Below are positions 1 through 11,902 of a stretch of DNA of 64,000 nucleotides, piece by piece (the stretch's first letter is position 1; every line of letters starts with the position of its first letter). The DNA is from Chlamydomonas reinhardtii (taxonomy: Eukaryota; Chlorophyta; Chlorophyceae; Chlamydomonadales; Chlamydomonadaceae): the NCBI RefSeq assembly GCF_000002595.2, contig NC_057015.1:5257195-5321194 (forward strand). The letters are read 5' to 3'. Position numbers and translations under genes: made by a program. Below the pieces are notes generated by a model. The model saw only the letters and a program-made list of their open reading frames with translations, was not told the DNA's origin and searched no databases.

Positions 1-3000
1 CGCAAGTAGAATCAGACGTTTGCTTAGTGTGCGCTGATCCACTTGACTTTACGGCGTTTGGTGTGTGCGGCCACAATGAAGTCTGCTCGCGCTGCGTTGC
101 ACGTATGCGCATCGTCCTCAAGGACAAAGGCTGTGTCTTCTGCCGCCAAGAATGTGGCCAGGTCTTCTTCACGCGGTTCATGGGCGACTACACAGCGCGG
201 CTTGGACCGGAGGACTTTGATAAGCTGAAGGTGGGCCTTGTTGCCTCAATTTGCATTGCCTTCACTGGGCCTGGTGCACCGGGCATCCCTTCTTCGGGGT
301 TAAGTTCGATCGTCGCGTAAATTCTTGCAGGGGCGAGCGGACCGCCGCGAGCTGCACTACCTGCCCGAGGTGGATGGGTACTTTGATGACGAGAAGCACT
401 ATAACGAAATTCGGTGAGCCCAAGTGCTACTGCCGTGCCAGTGCGTGCTGGCGTCAGCCGACGCTGGCCCAACGCCCTTCATGGACCAACCCTGATCCCC
501 GTCGCGTTTGTCCACTGCACACAGTGTGCTGTGCGGCTTCACGCACCCTGCGGCGGAGAGCGGCGGCCGGGCGCCCAAGTTCAGCAACTACAACGCGCTG
601 AAGAAGCACCTGGAGAACTCGGGCCAGTTCTTCTGTGACGTGTGCGTCAAGAGCCGGAAGGTGCGGAGCTGTAGGTTGGTCTCTTGCTTGGATGGTTGTC
701 GGATTATCGATACTTACATTGGAACGCATAAGTATAGAGAGAATTGCACGAAGCCACCGCCGCAAGCTGGCATAGCCCGTGAGCTGACCAACCGGCGCGC
801 AAACGCCACAGGTGTTCGTGTCGGAACAGATGGTGTACAGCAAGGAGACCCTGAAGCGCCACCTGGAGAGCGGTGATGAGAGCGGCCCACTGGCGGAGAG
901 CGGCTTCAAGGGGCACCCGCTGTGCAAGTTCTGCCGGCAGCGCTTCTACGATTCCAATGAGTTGTACAAGCACATGGAGAGCGCGCACGAGCACTGCTTC
1001 CTATGCCGTCGGGCGGCGCCACACCAGTATGTCTACTTCCGCCACTACAAGGAGCTCGAGGGTGAGGGGGCTAAAGTACGCATGGAACGGGCTATAGGAG
1101 AGGGGTACGTGGGGCGGCTAGGCTTCGCCGGCACCCTGGTCACGGCGAGTCCAACAGCTATACAGTGCCCATTATGTCCGCCATGCCCTCTACCCGTCCA
1201 CACTCCCGGTGCAGACCACTTCACCAAGGCGCACCACCCCTGCCCGCACCCCAACTGCCTGGAGCGCAAGTTCGTTGTGTTCGACACCGAGTACGAGCTC
1301 AAGGCGCACTTCGCGGCAGAGCACGGCGATGAGGTCAAGATGTCGGCAGCACAGCGGCGCCAGGCCATGACCATCCCCCTCAACCTGCAGTACAGGTCGC
1401 ACGACGACGAGGAGACGGAGCCGGGTCCCAGCGCGCGCCTGGAGCGGGCGGGTGGGTGGGTGACCATGGGCAAGGTTTTACCAAGTTAGCCGCGTCGAAG
1501 TGAAGGCGCGAAGTGCGCCGTGGGCAAATGTTGTCGTGTGCTTCTACCTGACATGGATCGCTTGACTGGTGCCCCGCAGCTGTCGTCATTGGCGGCGGCT
1601 ACAACCAGGGCAGCCGGGCGGCACGGCCGGGCCGCATGGCGGCGTCCGCCGCGGGCGGCGCGGGCGGCATTCACCACAGCCGCTCGGAGCCGCAGCTGCA
1701 GCAGGAGCCGGGGCAGGATGTGAGTGGTTGCGGCAGATGGTGTTGCTGCTGGTGCTGTCGCCTCTCAAGGTCGCTGGAGCTATGCTGCATTATGTTGGGG
1801 AAGATTTGCGGCTGTTATGTAAACCCTCGCTCAACAACGCGCTGACACCCTCCCCCAATCCCATGGCCGCCACCAGTTGGAGTCGGTAACCTTCAACGCA
1901 GAGGACTTCCCCGCGGCCAGCGGCGCCGTTGGAGCCGGCGCGGGGGGTGGTGCCCTCGGCCGCTGGGCGGCCTTCGCGGGCGCTCAGGGCAACGCCAACG
2001 TGCACGACGAGGAGCATTTCCCGGCGCTGCCCTCGCTGTCTAAGAACCAGCGCCGCCGCATCAAGGAGCAGCAGCGCTCGCTGGCGGACCGGCTGTCGGC
2101 AGCGGCGCAGCCGGCACGCGTGCTGCACCGCGCCACACCCGGCGGCACCGGCCCCTCAGCTGCGGGCGGCTCGGACGCGGCGCCTCAGCTGGTGCCCGGC
2201 ATGTCAGACTTTCCAGCACTGCAGTCCGGCGGGCCCGCGCCCTCCGCGCCGCCGGCTGCTCGCCAGGTCTCGGCCGCGCACACGGCATCCTCTAGCTCCT
2301 CTGGCACTGGGGCCAGCACCTCGGCTGCGGCGTCTTCCAGTATGGCTGCATTCACGCCGGTGTCTCGTACAGCGGATGTGGTGGCGCCTGTGTCGGTGAA
2401 CCGCAAGCCGCCGTCACTTGGGCAGGAGGAGTTCCCGTCACTGGGGGGCAAGGGCAAGGGCAAGGGGAAGGGTGTTGGGCAGACGCCGGCCTCGCCACCG
2501 CCGGCGGTCTCGCCGTACGCAGGCGTGGCGTCTGGCTCTCAGCCGGCGTACACGGCTGCGGGGCTGTCAAAGACGGACGTGCTGCACAGCCTGTTCATGC
2601 GCCCGGGGTCCGCTGCTGCAACCATGGGTGGCGGCGCGGGGCCCTCCGCTTCCTCGTCGTCGGCAGCTGCAGCGGCGGATGAGCCAGAGCCGGCGCCGCT
2701 AGCACTAGACGACTTCCCGTCCCTGCCGCCGGGCAGCAAGGGGAAGGGTCGCGCAAAGGTGGTTCTTCGGGCATCACCGGCAAAGCCGCAGCCGGCCTCG
2801 CCGGCTGCGGCTGCGCCAGCGCCGCCGGCTGGAGGCGGCGGTGGTGGTGCTGGCGGTGTGTCTGACAGCCTGAAGGCGGCCAACAAGGCGCTTGTTGAGC
2901 GCATCAAGCAGCGCCTGACCGGTGACGCCTTCAGCACGTTCCGGCAGCAGAGCTTGCTGTTCATGCGCGGCGAGGTGTCGGCGGAGGAGTACCACGACTA

Positions 3001-4008
3001 TATGGTGGGTGGCTGGGGGCGTGGGGCAGGGGCTGAGGAGGTGGCGCCTGCTTGGTCCATGTTTAGGTCGAGGCGTCTGCGGTAAATGTCTGTGCCAGCG
3101 CGATGGCTACGCACGGACTTCCTGGGTTCTGTTGTGGGTGCTGTACATGCTGCGCCTTTCTGTCCGCATGGCCCGTGACAGTACTGTATTTGCCCTGAGT
3201 GAAGGTGAGCCTGGGCCTGCTGTCGCTGACAGCAGAGCTGGTGTCGCTGCTGCCGGACGCTTCCAAGCGGCGCCTGCTGCTGGACGTGCACCGCACCTTC
3301 ATCGTATCGCCGGCGGCGCAGGACCCGTCGCTGGTGGGCGCTGGCTGGATGCCACCGGAGGCGGCCATTGCCAAAGCGGCCCGCGTGGCACAGCACGCCG
3401 CCTGGACCTGCGGCCGCTGCAGTCTCATCAACGCACCAGATGATGCGCGCTGCGAGAGCTGCAGCGGGCCGCGGCCCACGGAGGAGCAGCAGCTGGCGGC
3501 CGCATCGGCGGTGGCGGCGGCTGCCGCGCCGCTGCCGGCCTTCGGCAGCGCGGTGCGCGCCGCCGCCGCGGCGGCTAGCAGTAGCAGCAGTAGCAGCAAC
3601 ATGGGTTTCACTATGGTGCCGTCTCGGTCAGCAGCGGCGGCCGCCGCGCCGCCACCGCCCCAGGCGCCGCCCGCACTCGACGACTTCCCCTCGCTGCCCA
3701 TGGGGCGACCCGCACGCACCGCGCCGCCGCCTCCATCCGCGGCTGCGGAGTTCCTCTCAGGCCCTGGCCCCAGCGGCTCAGAAGACCCCTTCCCGGCAGC
3801 AAGCGGCGGTGGCAAGGGCAAGAAAGGCAAGGGCACGACCATCAAGATTGGGTTGGGCGCGGGCACTGGCAGCGCGGGCCGTACACATCCGCAGAACCAG
3901 TGGACGCAGCCGGGCGCCAAGGCCAAGGTCACCAACTCGTGGGCGGCCGGCACAGGCAAGCTGGCTAAGATGCACGGCGCCATCAACGACGCGTGGGGCG
4001 AAGAGTAG
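1..4008 (+). CDS. ZNF598: ZNF598/Hel2-type RING E3 ubiquitin ligase (5' partial)
   Basis: Homologue of ZNF598/Hel2, the cytosolic E3 that ubiquitinates small-subunit proteins of collided ribosomes. Exons: 1-230, 331-413, 525-660, 812-1061, 1215-1451, 1580-1719, 1877-3004, 3205-4008, about 1001 residues visible; the start lies left of the window. The RING begins VCADPLDF and continues with CGHNEVCSRC and CVFC. C2H2-like fingers of the ZNF598 type follow (FFCDVC, GHPLCKFC, HCFLC, HPCPHPNC). The long disordered second half repeats short Phe-Pro motifs (EDFPAA, EEHFPALPSL, SDFPAL, EEFPSL, and DDFPSLP twice), as in animal ZNF598. Exon 8 also holds a W-x-C-x2-C ... C-x2-C RanBP2-type finger (AWTCGRC / ARCESC), not standard for the family. 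The acceptor of exon 8 is the least certain junction. The order of RING, C2H2 fingers and Phe-Pro repeats makes the identification firm. Confidence 0.88.
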
Positions 4009-5088
4009 ACTGAGTGAAGGCCAGGCGCTGGCAGTGCTGCGGAGAGGGAGGCGCATCTCCCCGCGTTTCCATTTTCCGCGCCCCAATGGTCCGTAGTTGC
4101 ATGGCACTTGTTGAGGAGGGGTCGCAGTTTACTTCGCACAGTAGCAGTTGTGCTGTAGACTAATGAACAGGGCGAAGTGGCAATGCGCGGAAGCTAGATG
4201 CTGGTGGCTGAGGCACAGAGGCCGTCCAGTTGGCTATGGAGGCTAGGACACTCTTGGGTACGGAATGGGCTGGCTGGGCACACTGTAAGCGGATGCGTTG
4301 GGATAGGGTATGGGGCAAGTTGGCGTAGTCCCTATACGGTATTGTGGCCTCGGGCAGGCTCATGCGGGCGCCTCGCTTGCTCTTAAGCCCAGGCGCGTCG
4401 CTGAATCGGCCTCTGGGGGCATGTCGTACCCGTGGACTGTAAATGGATGCATTCTGACCTATCGGCTGTACCAAAGATTGCCTGACAGCTCCCCGTCTTC
4501 CCTGCTGACAGACATAAAATACTGACTGATTGCTGCTTCGGCTGGTGCAACTACGGGGGATGACGCGCTTACCGTAATGTGCGGTCGGCACCAACCGCAG
4601 CCCTACACGCCTGGCGTCGCTGCGTTGGGCGACGCAGAGGACTCCGTGCATAGGACATTTCCTTTCAGCGGGCATATAAAACTTGGTTGGCGTACAGCAC
4701 GATGTTTTGCACGAACATCCGGTACTGCATGCAGGCCAGCACCCAACACGCACGAGTGCCTCTGCTACCACACAGGCTCCGCAGCAGCAAGCAAATTCCC
4801 GGCTATTATCAATGTACACATTGAGTCCATGAAGGAATGTCGAGGACTTATTTTACCCAGGCGGGATCAACCCGTCAGCCGGGCGGTCACCCGAAAAGGA
4901 CAACTGCCCCCAGAACCACTTTGCCCCAAGCACACGCACATGCCGAGACCATGCGCCTACTGTACAGACTCGTCAGGTAAAGTACACTTTCACATCACTT
5001 GTCTCTCATATCCCATCTCCGCGTGCTTTACGCCACGCTTCCACTGATTTCGTGCGCGTAGCCCTTGCCACTGTGCAGCCTAGCCCGT
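4009..5088. other. Convergent intergenic region
   Basis: This is the space between the ends of two converging genes (ZNF598 on + and NadB on -). TGTAA signals near 4285 and 4438 on + could end the ZNF598 transcript. I see no supportable gene; open frames here lack recognisable domains. Confidence 0.5.
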
Positions 5089-7656
5089 TCACAGGTCTTG
5101 CGGCGTGGAGCGCACCGCCAACTCGCGCTCGCGGGTGGGCTGCTTGCGCGGCGCCAGGCGCTTGCCCTGCGCCGGGCTTGCGGGGCCGCCAGCCCCGGCG
5201 GGCAGCACAGATGGCACGTTGCGCATGTAGGGCGACAGGTCGTAGCGCGTCTTGAGCGAGGTGCTGATCATGCTGGGGCGGCGCTGCGCGTCGTCCAGGT
5301 GCGGGTAGTCGGCGCTAAAGTGCAGGCCGCGGCTCTCCTTGCGCTGCAGCGCGCACGACACCGTCAGCTCCGCCACGGTGGCCATGTTGAGCAGCTCCAC
5401 CAACTGCGTGTTCACGCCGTAGTTCTTGTAGATGGCCTTCGTCTCAATGTACAGCGACACCACGAAGTCGCGGGCCTGCTGCAGCTCCTTGGTCCTGCGG
5501 TGCCGAGGCCAGGACAGTCGGACGGGTCAGTCCAAGCATACGTTTGCCTTCCATACCGCGCGACCGTCAGCTCCAGACCAGTTCTGCAACCCAGTACAAC
5601 CCCAGTACTTCATGATGGGTATCGCTATTGGCGCTTTGCAAGCCATTCAACATAACCGCACAATCGCTGTCGGCTGACTCAAGTGCCTCAACCCCGCCTG
5701 TGCCTCACCTGCGCACGATGCCGCAGTAGCGCCACATGATGTCGCGCAGCTCTTGACGCCGCGCCGACACCCACTGCGCCAGCTCGGGCGTCAGCTCCCG
5801 CGCGCCACGCGCGCCGCGGAAATCCGCGCTGGCAGCGGCGTAGTGCAGCTGCCGGCCGCAGTTGCGCAGCGCGTGCTCAGCGTGCGCCACGCTGGGGTTG
5901 ACGGCACGCTCTGCAAACACCAGGCCCTCCAACAGAGAGTTGGAAGCCAGGCGGTTGGCGCCGTGCAGGCCGGAGCAGGCCACCTCGCCGCACGCGTACA
6001 GCCCCTGCACATTGGTCTCGCCCAGCAGGCCCGTGTTGACGCCGCCGCACGTGTAGTGCTGCGCCGGCACCACCGGGATGGGGTCAGCGGCGATGTCGAT
6101 ACCCAGGGTAAGGCAGCGCGCCGCGATGTTGGGGAAGTGGTGTAGCACCTCATCGCGAGGCTTGTGGCTGATGTCCAGCCACACGTGCTCGTTGCCCAGG
6201 CGCATCTGGTCGTGAATGGCGCGTGCCACCACGTCGCGCGGGGCCAGCTCCAGGCGCTCCTTGTCGTACGTCTCCATAAACCGCTCGCCGGCCTTGTTGA
6301 ACAGCATACCGCCCTCGCCGCGGACGGCCTCGGTGATCAGGAAGGTGCTGCCCTCACCACCGGCGGGGTTGTACAGGCCAGTGGGGTGGAACTGCACGAA
6401 CTCCATGTTGCTCACGTTGGCGTGCGCGCGGTAGGCCATAGCGATGCCGTCTCCGGTGGCGACGTGCGGGTTGGTGGTGTTGGGGTACACCTGACCAGCG
6501 CCACCGCTAGCCAGCAGCGTGGCCAGGCCCAGGAACCTGGACAGTGCAGAGCAGGAGGAAAAGCGGTGGCGGTGGTGAGTCCGGGCGCAACAACGAATCA
6601 AGACGATTAGGGGCGGACCAGGTGCGCGCCTAAAACAGTGAGTCCGCCAGACCTGCCAGACGCAGCAGCGCACCTGCTCATCGTGCCGGAACGCTGGTCC
6701 AGCACGTCGGCGCCGAAGCAGTGCAGCATACCACCATACTCGTCCACGACTAGGTCAACCGCCAGGTGGTGCTCATAGAAGTGGATGTTGCGGTGGCTCT
6801 TGGCGGACGTCAGCAGCGCGCGCTCGATCTCTGCGCCCGTCATATCCGCGGCGTGCACGATCCGGCGGTTGCTGTGGCCCCCCTCCTTGGTCAGGTGCAG
6901 GGAGCCATCGTTGTTGCGGGAGAACTCGGCGCCCAGCTCCACCAGCTCCAGCACGCGGGCGGGGCCCTCACGGCACACAACTTCCACGGCCCTGCGGCAG
7001 GAATGGACAGTAAGGTTCGCGTAAGTTTGAGATGATGATAGCTCAACAACGTGAGCTACGTGGACAATATCACTCTGAGGTTGCAGCCACAACGTGGCTC
7101 GCGGCTACGACCGAGGTTCAATCGAATTTAGGGTCTGTAGCCCCTCGACCCGGTCCAAATCCAGATCAGCAATGCGTGATGTAAACGATGCCACTTACTG
7201 AGGATCGTTCAAGAAGGCGCCAGCAACAATGGTGTCACGAACGTGATCAGCAACACTGTCGCTCTTGTCCAGCACAGCGCACACGCCTCCTTGCGCATAC
7301 CGAGTGCAGCCCTCAGCAGCGTTGTCCTTGGTGATGATGGCAACCGTGCCATACTCTGCCACTTTCAGCGCGTACGTCAGGCCGGCGATGCCCGAGCCGA
7401 TGACGAGGAAATCGTGTTGACGGACAGGCGGCGTGTTCTCGGGCGCGACACGCGCGGCCGGGGCGCCCGCCGGGCGTGGCTGGAACGCATCGGAGTTCAC
7501 GTCAGCGCGGACGACGAAGCTGCGGGTGACCCGACGAGCGGCCACACCAGTGGGGCGCGCCACAGGTCGCCGAGCCGACTCGCTCAGGCCGACGCGGACC
7601 GGGGTAGCGGCGCGCAGGCGCTTACCCACAGCAGAGCGCTGAAGCGCGACTGCCAT
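5089..7656 (-). CDS. NADB: L-aspartate oxidase, plastid
   Basis: FAD enzyme oxidising L-aspartate to iminoaspartate, the first step of plastid NAD synthesis, working with quinolinate synthase. Exons on the minus strand: 7656-7199, 6991-6674, 6536-5709, 5494-5089 (669 aa). ATG 7656 was chosen because an Arg/Ser/Ala-rich transit-peptide-like stretch of about 50 residues follows. The FAD Rossmann motif GSGIAG is at residues 87-92, then the family motifs [89 protein letters not shown] and [12 protein letters not shown]. Length and motif order match plant AO, and no catalytic region is missing. The next gene on the same strand (Nudix) ends about 2 kb upstream, so this gene has its own promoter. 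Confidence 0.95.
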
Positions 7657-8829
7657 ATTCAAATGTGGCTAGAGGCCACGTAGGACCTCGAAGGAGCGCT
7701 GCGAAGCTGTGGCTGATGGAAGCTCGGACGAAATCCCGAGATTCTTCGGGCTAGTAGGGCGGGCCCGCAGCTGCGGCGGCTTCTTGGACGCTAGAAAACT
7801 AAGCTAAGGATCAAGCAACGTGCAGCTGCACAGGCCACTTCTTGTTAAAAACCCACGAAGAACGGCCCGGTCGGCACTCCATTTGGTCTGTGTTTAGGTG
7901 CAGGGATGGTGAGAAGGCATTTGGTAGTGTATAGGCTATCCGCGTGTGTGCGTGTGGCAAGGAATGTTGTGGTGTAGAAAGTGACGGCGGTGTGCTTTTG
8001 AAGTCCCGAGATGAGCGAGATGAGGCCTTGGCCTACCTGCCCACTTTACGCTTTTTCCAATCAGTAGGCTTTGGCAGCCGCTATATGGCCAGCCTTGTGG
8101 GGCTGGGTAAGGAGCGAAGTTCGAAGGGCTGCTTGGGCTGACATAACCATCATCAAGTCGCGACGCCGTGACCGAGCGAGCGAACCCACCTGGACTCCGA
8201 GGCGCAATGTGTTCGGATTCACCTCGCAAGTGTTTGCATGGCGCTTACCTCCCGCCACAATGAACCCGTCCATTCGGCTTCCCGAACCCTAGTCGTGTGT
8301 GCCAGGTGTGGTCTGCCCTGCGCCAGCACAGCCCGAACCCTAGTTAGCATATTGGGACTGTCCCTTCTTGTAATGTGGCATTCGTATTGGTGCTAGCCTT
8401 TTCCATTTTGTGTAAGCCCCTGGTGTGCTCCTTTCTCAGCCAACCAGGGGTCCGAAACTGGCCGGCAGCCTGGCGCAGCTTCACCCTTTGCGCCAGGTAG
8501 CATACCCGGACTGGTTTCCATTCTCCGACGACGCACGCTATCACAGTGTTGCCGTATCGGCACCTCCCTCACCGCTGCCGCACAGCGTGCGACGGTGCAA
8601 AACAGGATATGAGGATAGGACACTCCGTCCCAGATGCAACATCGCAACCCACCGCAGGTTGGTGAGGGTTGGTGACCACCCAGTGACCCCCCGGGCATTC
8701 ATACCTATTTAGACCATATGCAATTTGAGTTCATCTTGTGTAACATACGCATTTAGACACGGCTATCCCCTCATTCCCCTGCCACAGCACGTCGGCCGGG
8801 CCATCCCCGGTGGGGCAGATGGTGGCAAT
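7657..8829. other. Upstream region of NadB
   Basis: Putative promoter and 5' UTR of the minus-strand aspartate oxidase gene. No gene or clear repeat is recognised here. Confidence 0.4.
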
Positions 8830-9395
8830 GACACTTAAAAGTGGCCTCTCACTCCCAAGGAAAACGTGGGATGCGCCCATGCCGCTGTCTGAGGCCGACA
8901 GTTCCGAAACTGCATCATCTAGCCGTCGTTTGTACGCATGTTATCCTGTCCGTCACCTTGTCTCCTACAGCCGGGGTCGGTTTGTACAGGCACCGCCCGC
9001 CACGTGTCCAGCCGTGTTCCGCTGTCAAGCACAAGCACAGCAGACACAGGACAACCACACCCCGTGCCATGCTATGCTCGCCGCAAAAGACTGCTGACCA
9101 GACAACAGCCGGGCCTCAAACTGTGCACTGGCGCCGCTTTTTTGGCGGCGCCGCGCTCTCCTCCTCCACGTGCATGCCCCCTCCGCTACGCACATGCACG
9201 CCGCCACTGCTGGGCCCAGGGCCGCTGCCGCCGCCGCCGCTGCCAAGCCCTGCGCCGCCGCCGCCGCGGCCAGGCCTTGCGCCGCCGCTGCCGTCACCAG
9301 GCCGTGCGCCGCTGCTGCCGCGGCCAGGGCTTGTACTGCCGCCGCCGCCGCCGCTTTGGCCGATTCGAAGCTGCCGCCTATTTGCAGTCAATAGG
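8830..9395 (-). repeat. EEESAAPPKKRR repeat, copy 1
   Basis: Member of an unclassified dispersed family. On the minus strand a Gly/Ala/Pro-rich reading frame ends with EEESAAPPKKRRQ and a stop at 9116. A shared 3' untranslated part follows, with the block CCCCGGCT near 8975 and a GCCTCAGAC block near 8890, then a TGGGCGCA-type hairpin. The same order is seen at 20040-20440 on +. The copy is 5'-truncated. It lies between NadB and the Nudix gene. Confidence 0.6.
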
Positions 9396-9630
9396 CTTCA
9401 AGTACTCCCATGCCGCACTCGCGCATTCTGCTAGTGTGGAGGTTGGTCGCCAGTCATGTGGTGCGTGAACGCGCAACACAGCGCATCCGGGACAGACGGA
9501 ATCAGCCGCTAGCATCTGCCTACAGCGGCCTCGCATGAAGACGCATCGGACAACTCTCGGTTGACTTGAAGCAAGGCTGCCCCAAACGCCAGCAAACGGA
9601 GTAACATTACCGTCGTGCTGCCGGGCCATA

Positions 9631-10094
9631 TTACTCGTTGCCCTCCTCCAGTATGTGCCATACCAGCTTTGTTGTATTCCGGAAGCCAAACACTCCGCGG
9701 AAGTATCTGTGCTGCAGGAACGCTGGGTACCTGTGTCGTGGGCCGACGCACTCACCCGATGCAGGGAGCAGGTGCGTGTTCGGTTGGGTGCATCCTCAAT
9801 AGCCATCACCCCTGCCGCACCCTCGCCCCGGCCGCACGTACCAGTGCACGTCGTCGGCCCACATTTTGTCGAAAGGCACCTCCGCATGGTTGAACCATAC
9901 CGGCGCCATCTCGTCCGTCTCCGTGGGCTCCCCGCGAAACCTTGAGGCACTGAACACTGAGGCAGGGCGACGCAGCAGGCCGTTGCCCCGCTTGAGGACG
10001 GCTATAGCAGCAATGCCAACAGGTGTGCCGCACAATTCTGCAGCTACCCGTGGCATTCCACCAGCCCAGAGACTTCCGGTGTGTGTGTGTGCGC

Positions 10095-10154
<60 letters not shown>

Positions 10155-10198
10155 GTTAAAGAGCACAAGCAAAACATTGCGCAAAGACCGGTGTGTGG

Positions 10199-10252
<54 letters not shown>

Positions 10253-11416
10253 AATGAACTTGAGCTGCAAGCTTGCACTACCATGCGCCCTCAACTACCC
10301 AGGCTCACCGTGCACCTCCCAGGGCTGCGGGTTGTCATCGAACGTGAACACCAGCACGCCTGTACGGCCCATGCAGCAACAGAACAGCATGCCGGCGTTA
10401 TTACACATGTACGCACGATGGATATCAGGCTATCACCACACGTGTTCGCAAAGAGGGCAAAGCTTGATTCAGGGACATACTCGCAAATGTGGCAGTGCCC
10501 AAATGTGCTCCAATAACCGGAAGTGCCCCAGCCTGCTTGGTACAGCTCTGCGCTGCCGGCGCCCTCGCATCCTGGCACCTGCAGCACTACACAGCTTGCC
10601 CACAGGCCACAGCTCACAGCCACCCGTTGCGCACCTGCTTCCTTCATGTCCTCCGCCGTGATGCAAGCCTCCTCCAGCAGCTGTGCGCGGGAGTAGATGT
10701 GTGAAGGGCGGCGGTCTTGCCATACACACCGCAAGCAACACAAAGTATGTGTCACATATCTTAGCGTTATGGCGCAGCTGTCACCCACGATGCTTTCATC
10801 ACCGCCGCATTGGCCAGCAGCACGACATTACCTTACCTCGCGCTCTGCTGCCTGCCGCACCGTCTCTCCAGCCTCAACTTTCCCCCCGAACCCGTTGAAG
10901 TAGCCTGCGGGGCGCCGGTGTTGTACCCGGGGCATGGACATAGCGGCGTGGTGGGTTAGTTGAGGTCTACAAGACCGGACATGGCCCATCACCGGGGCGA
11001 CACCAGGGCAGCTTCTACAGTATGTAGCCCATGACAGGGCAGCTGACAGCTGCCCACATCGCACCTTCACCAAAGCCGCGCTTCTTTCTCCCCAGTAGTA
11101 CCCGTGAGCCATCGTTGATGATGACAAGCTGTGTGAGTTGAATGCAGCAAACACATACCGTCAAGCAGCAGGGCCGGAATCAGTATTGCACACTAACAGA
11201 GCACGCATAACACCACGCCGCGCAGACCTCGCCCCAACTGCAGTGCCTGGCTTGCCCGATTGGAAGCCTTGAGGTTAGCTCCTATATCGCGTTGCAACTT
11301 ACAGTAAGCAGTTTGTTAGGCTGAGGGCCCTCCAGGTTGGCTCGGATGAAGGGTGGCACCACTGACGCGTGCCGCTTCAGGACGCCGGACACCCACGGCG
11401 CCCGGAAGCTGCACAT
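9631..11416 (-). CDS. NUDT1: MTH1/NUDT1-type Nudix hydrolase
   Basis: Predicted oxidised-purine nucleoside triphosphatase (8-oxo-dGTP / 2-OH-dATP class) that cleans the nucleotide pool. Exons: 11416-11303, 11128-11065, 10904-10837, 10680-10635, 10359-10309, 9956-9842, 9730-9631 (185 aa). It aligns along the length of human MTH1: [20 protein letters not shown], Nudix box [16 protein letters not shown] + [33 protein letters not shown], and a C-terminal RYFRGVFGF. The usual Nudix-box Gly after EE-x is Cys88 here (TGC); a single base change would explain it. The first 38 residues extend beyond the human protein and may be targeting or linker. Intron 5 carries two long TG arrays. The gene is divergent from the steroid reductase gene 486 bp away. 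Confidence 0.88.
10079..10251. repeat. Paired (TG)n microsatellites
   Basis: Two TG dinucleotide arrays, about 10079-10157 and 10198-10251, are separated by about 40 bp of ordinary sequence. Both lie in intron 5 of the Nudix gene. TG arrays are common in Chlamydomonas introns. Confidence 0.9.
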
Positions 11417-11902
11417 GATAGAGCCTAGCCGCGAGCCCGCTAGTTTGAAGGGGATTGAGCCGTGATGTCAATCGCTTTAACCAAAAAACACTGAACCTGT
11501 CCGGCGTTCACGAATAGATGGCGGGATTGTGCTACGGTTATATTGTTTATTACCCTTTTGAGCTCGTCTCAATGGTGCAAAAGTCAAGCACAACAGGGAT
11601 CATTGTGCTACAGTATTGCGGTCCACGAACTGCGAATGCATGAGGTTGCATCATACCGCCTGGCGCTTTGCCATTCCATTTGCACAAGGTCCATGAGCTT
11701 CCTGGCTCGTTTGGACCAATCTACGAGCATGAACTTGTAACATCAAAAGCACAAGACAATTTATGATGTTCCAAATGACAATATTTCAGCTCATAACTTA
11801 GCTGGATTGATGTACCCACGCGTTTATGGTTTAGACGTGTTTGGCCATCTTCCCGAGGCTGTCACGGCCGCTGCGCGCGCTCTTCCTTTTCTGTAGTTGA
11901 CC
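11417..11902. promoter_or_regulatory. Divergent promoter region (Nudix / steroid reductase)
   Basis: 486 bp lie between two start codons facing away from each other and must hold both promoters and 5' UTRs. I see no convincing TATA box. The sequence is locally AT-richer than the flanking coding DNA. Confidence 0.45.

Noticed and set aside
4300-4330. Shared GTTGGCGTAGTCCC with 51875
   Set aside because: Only about 20 bp alike with different flanks; too short to define a repeat.
7100-7160. GGTTCAATC resembling a tRNA T-arm
   Set aside because: No acceptor, D-arm or anticodon structure around it.
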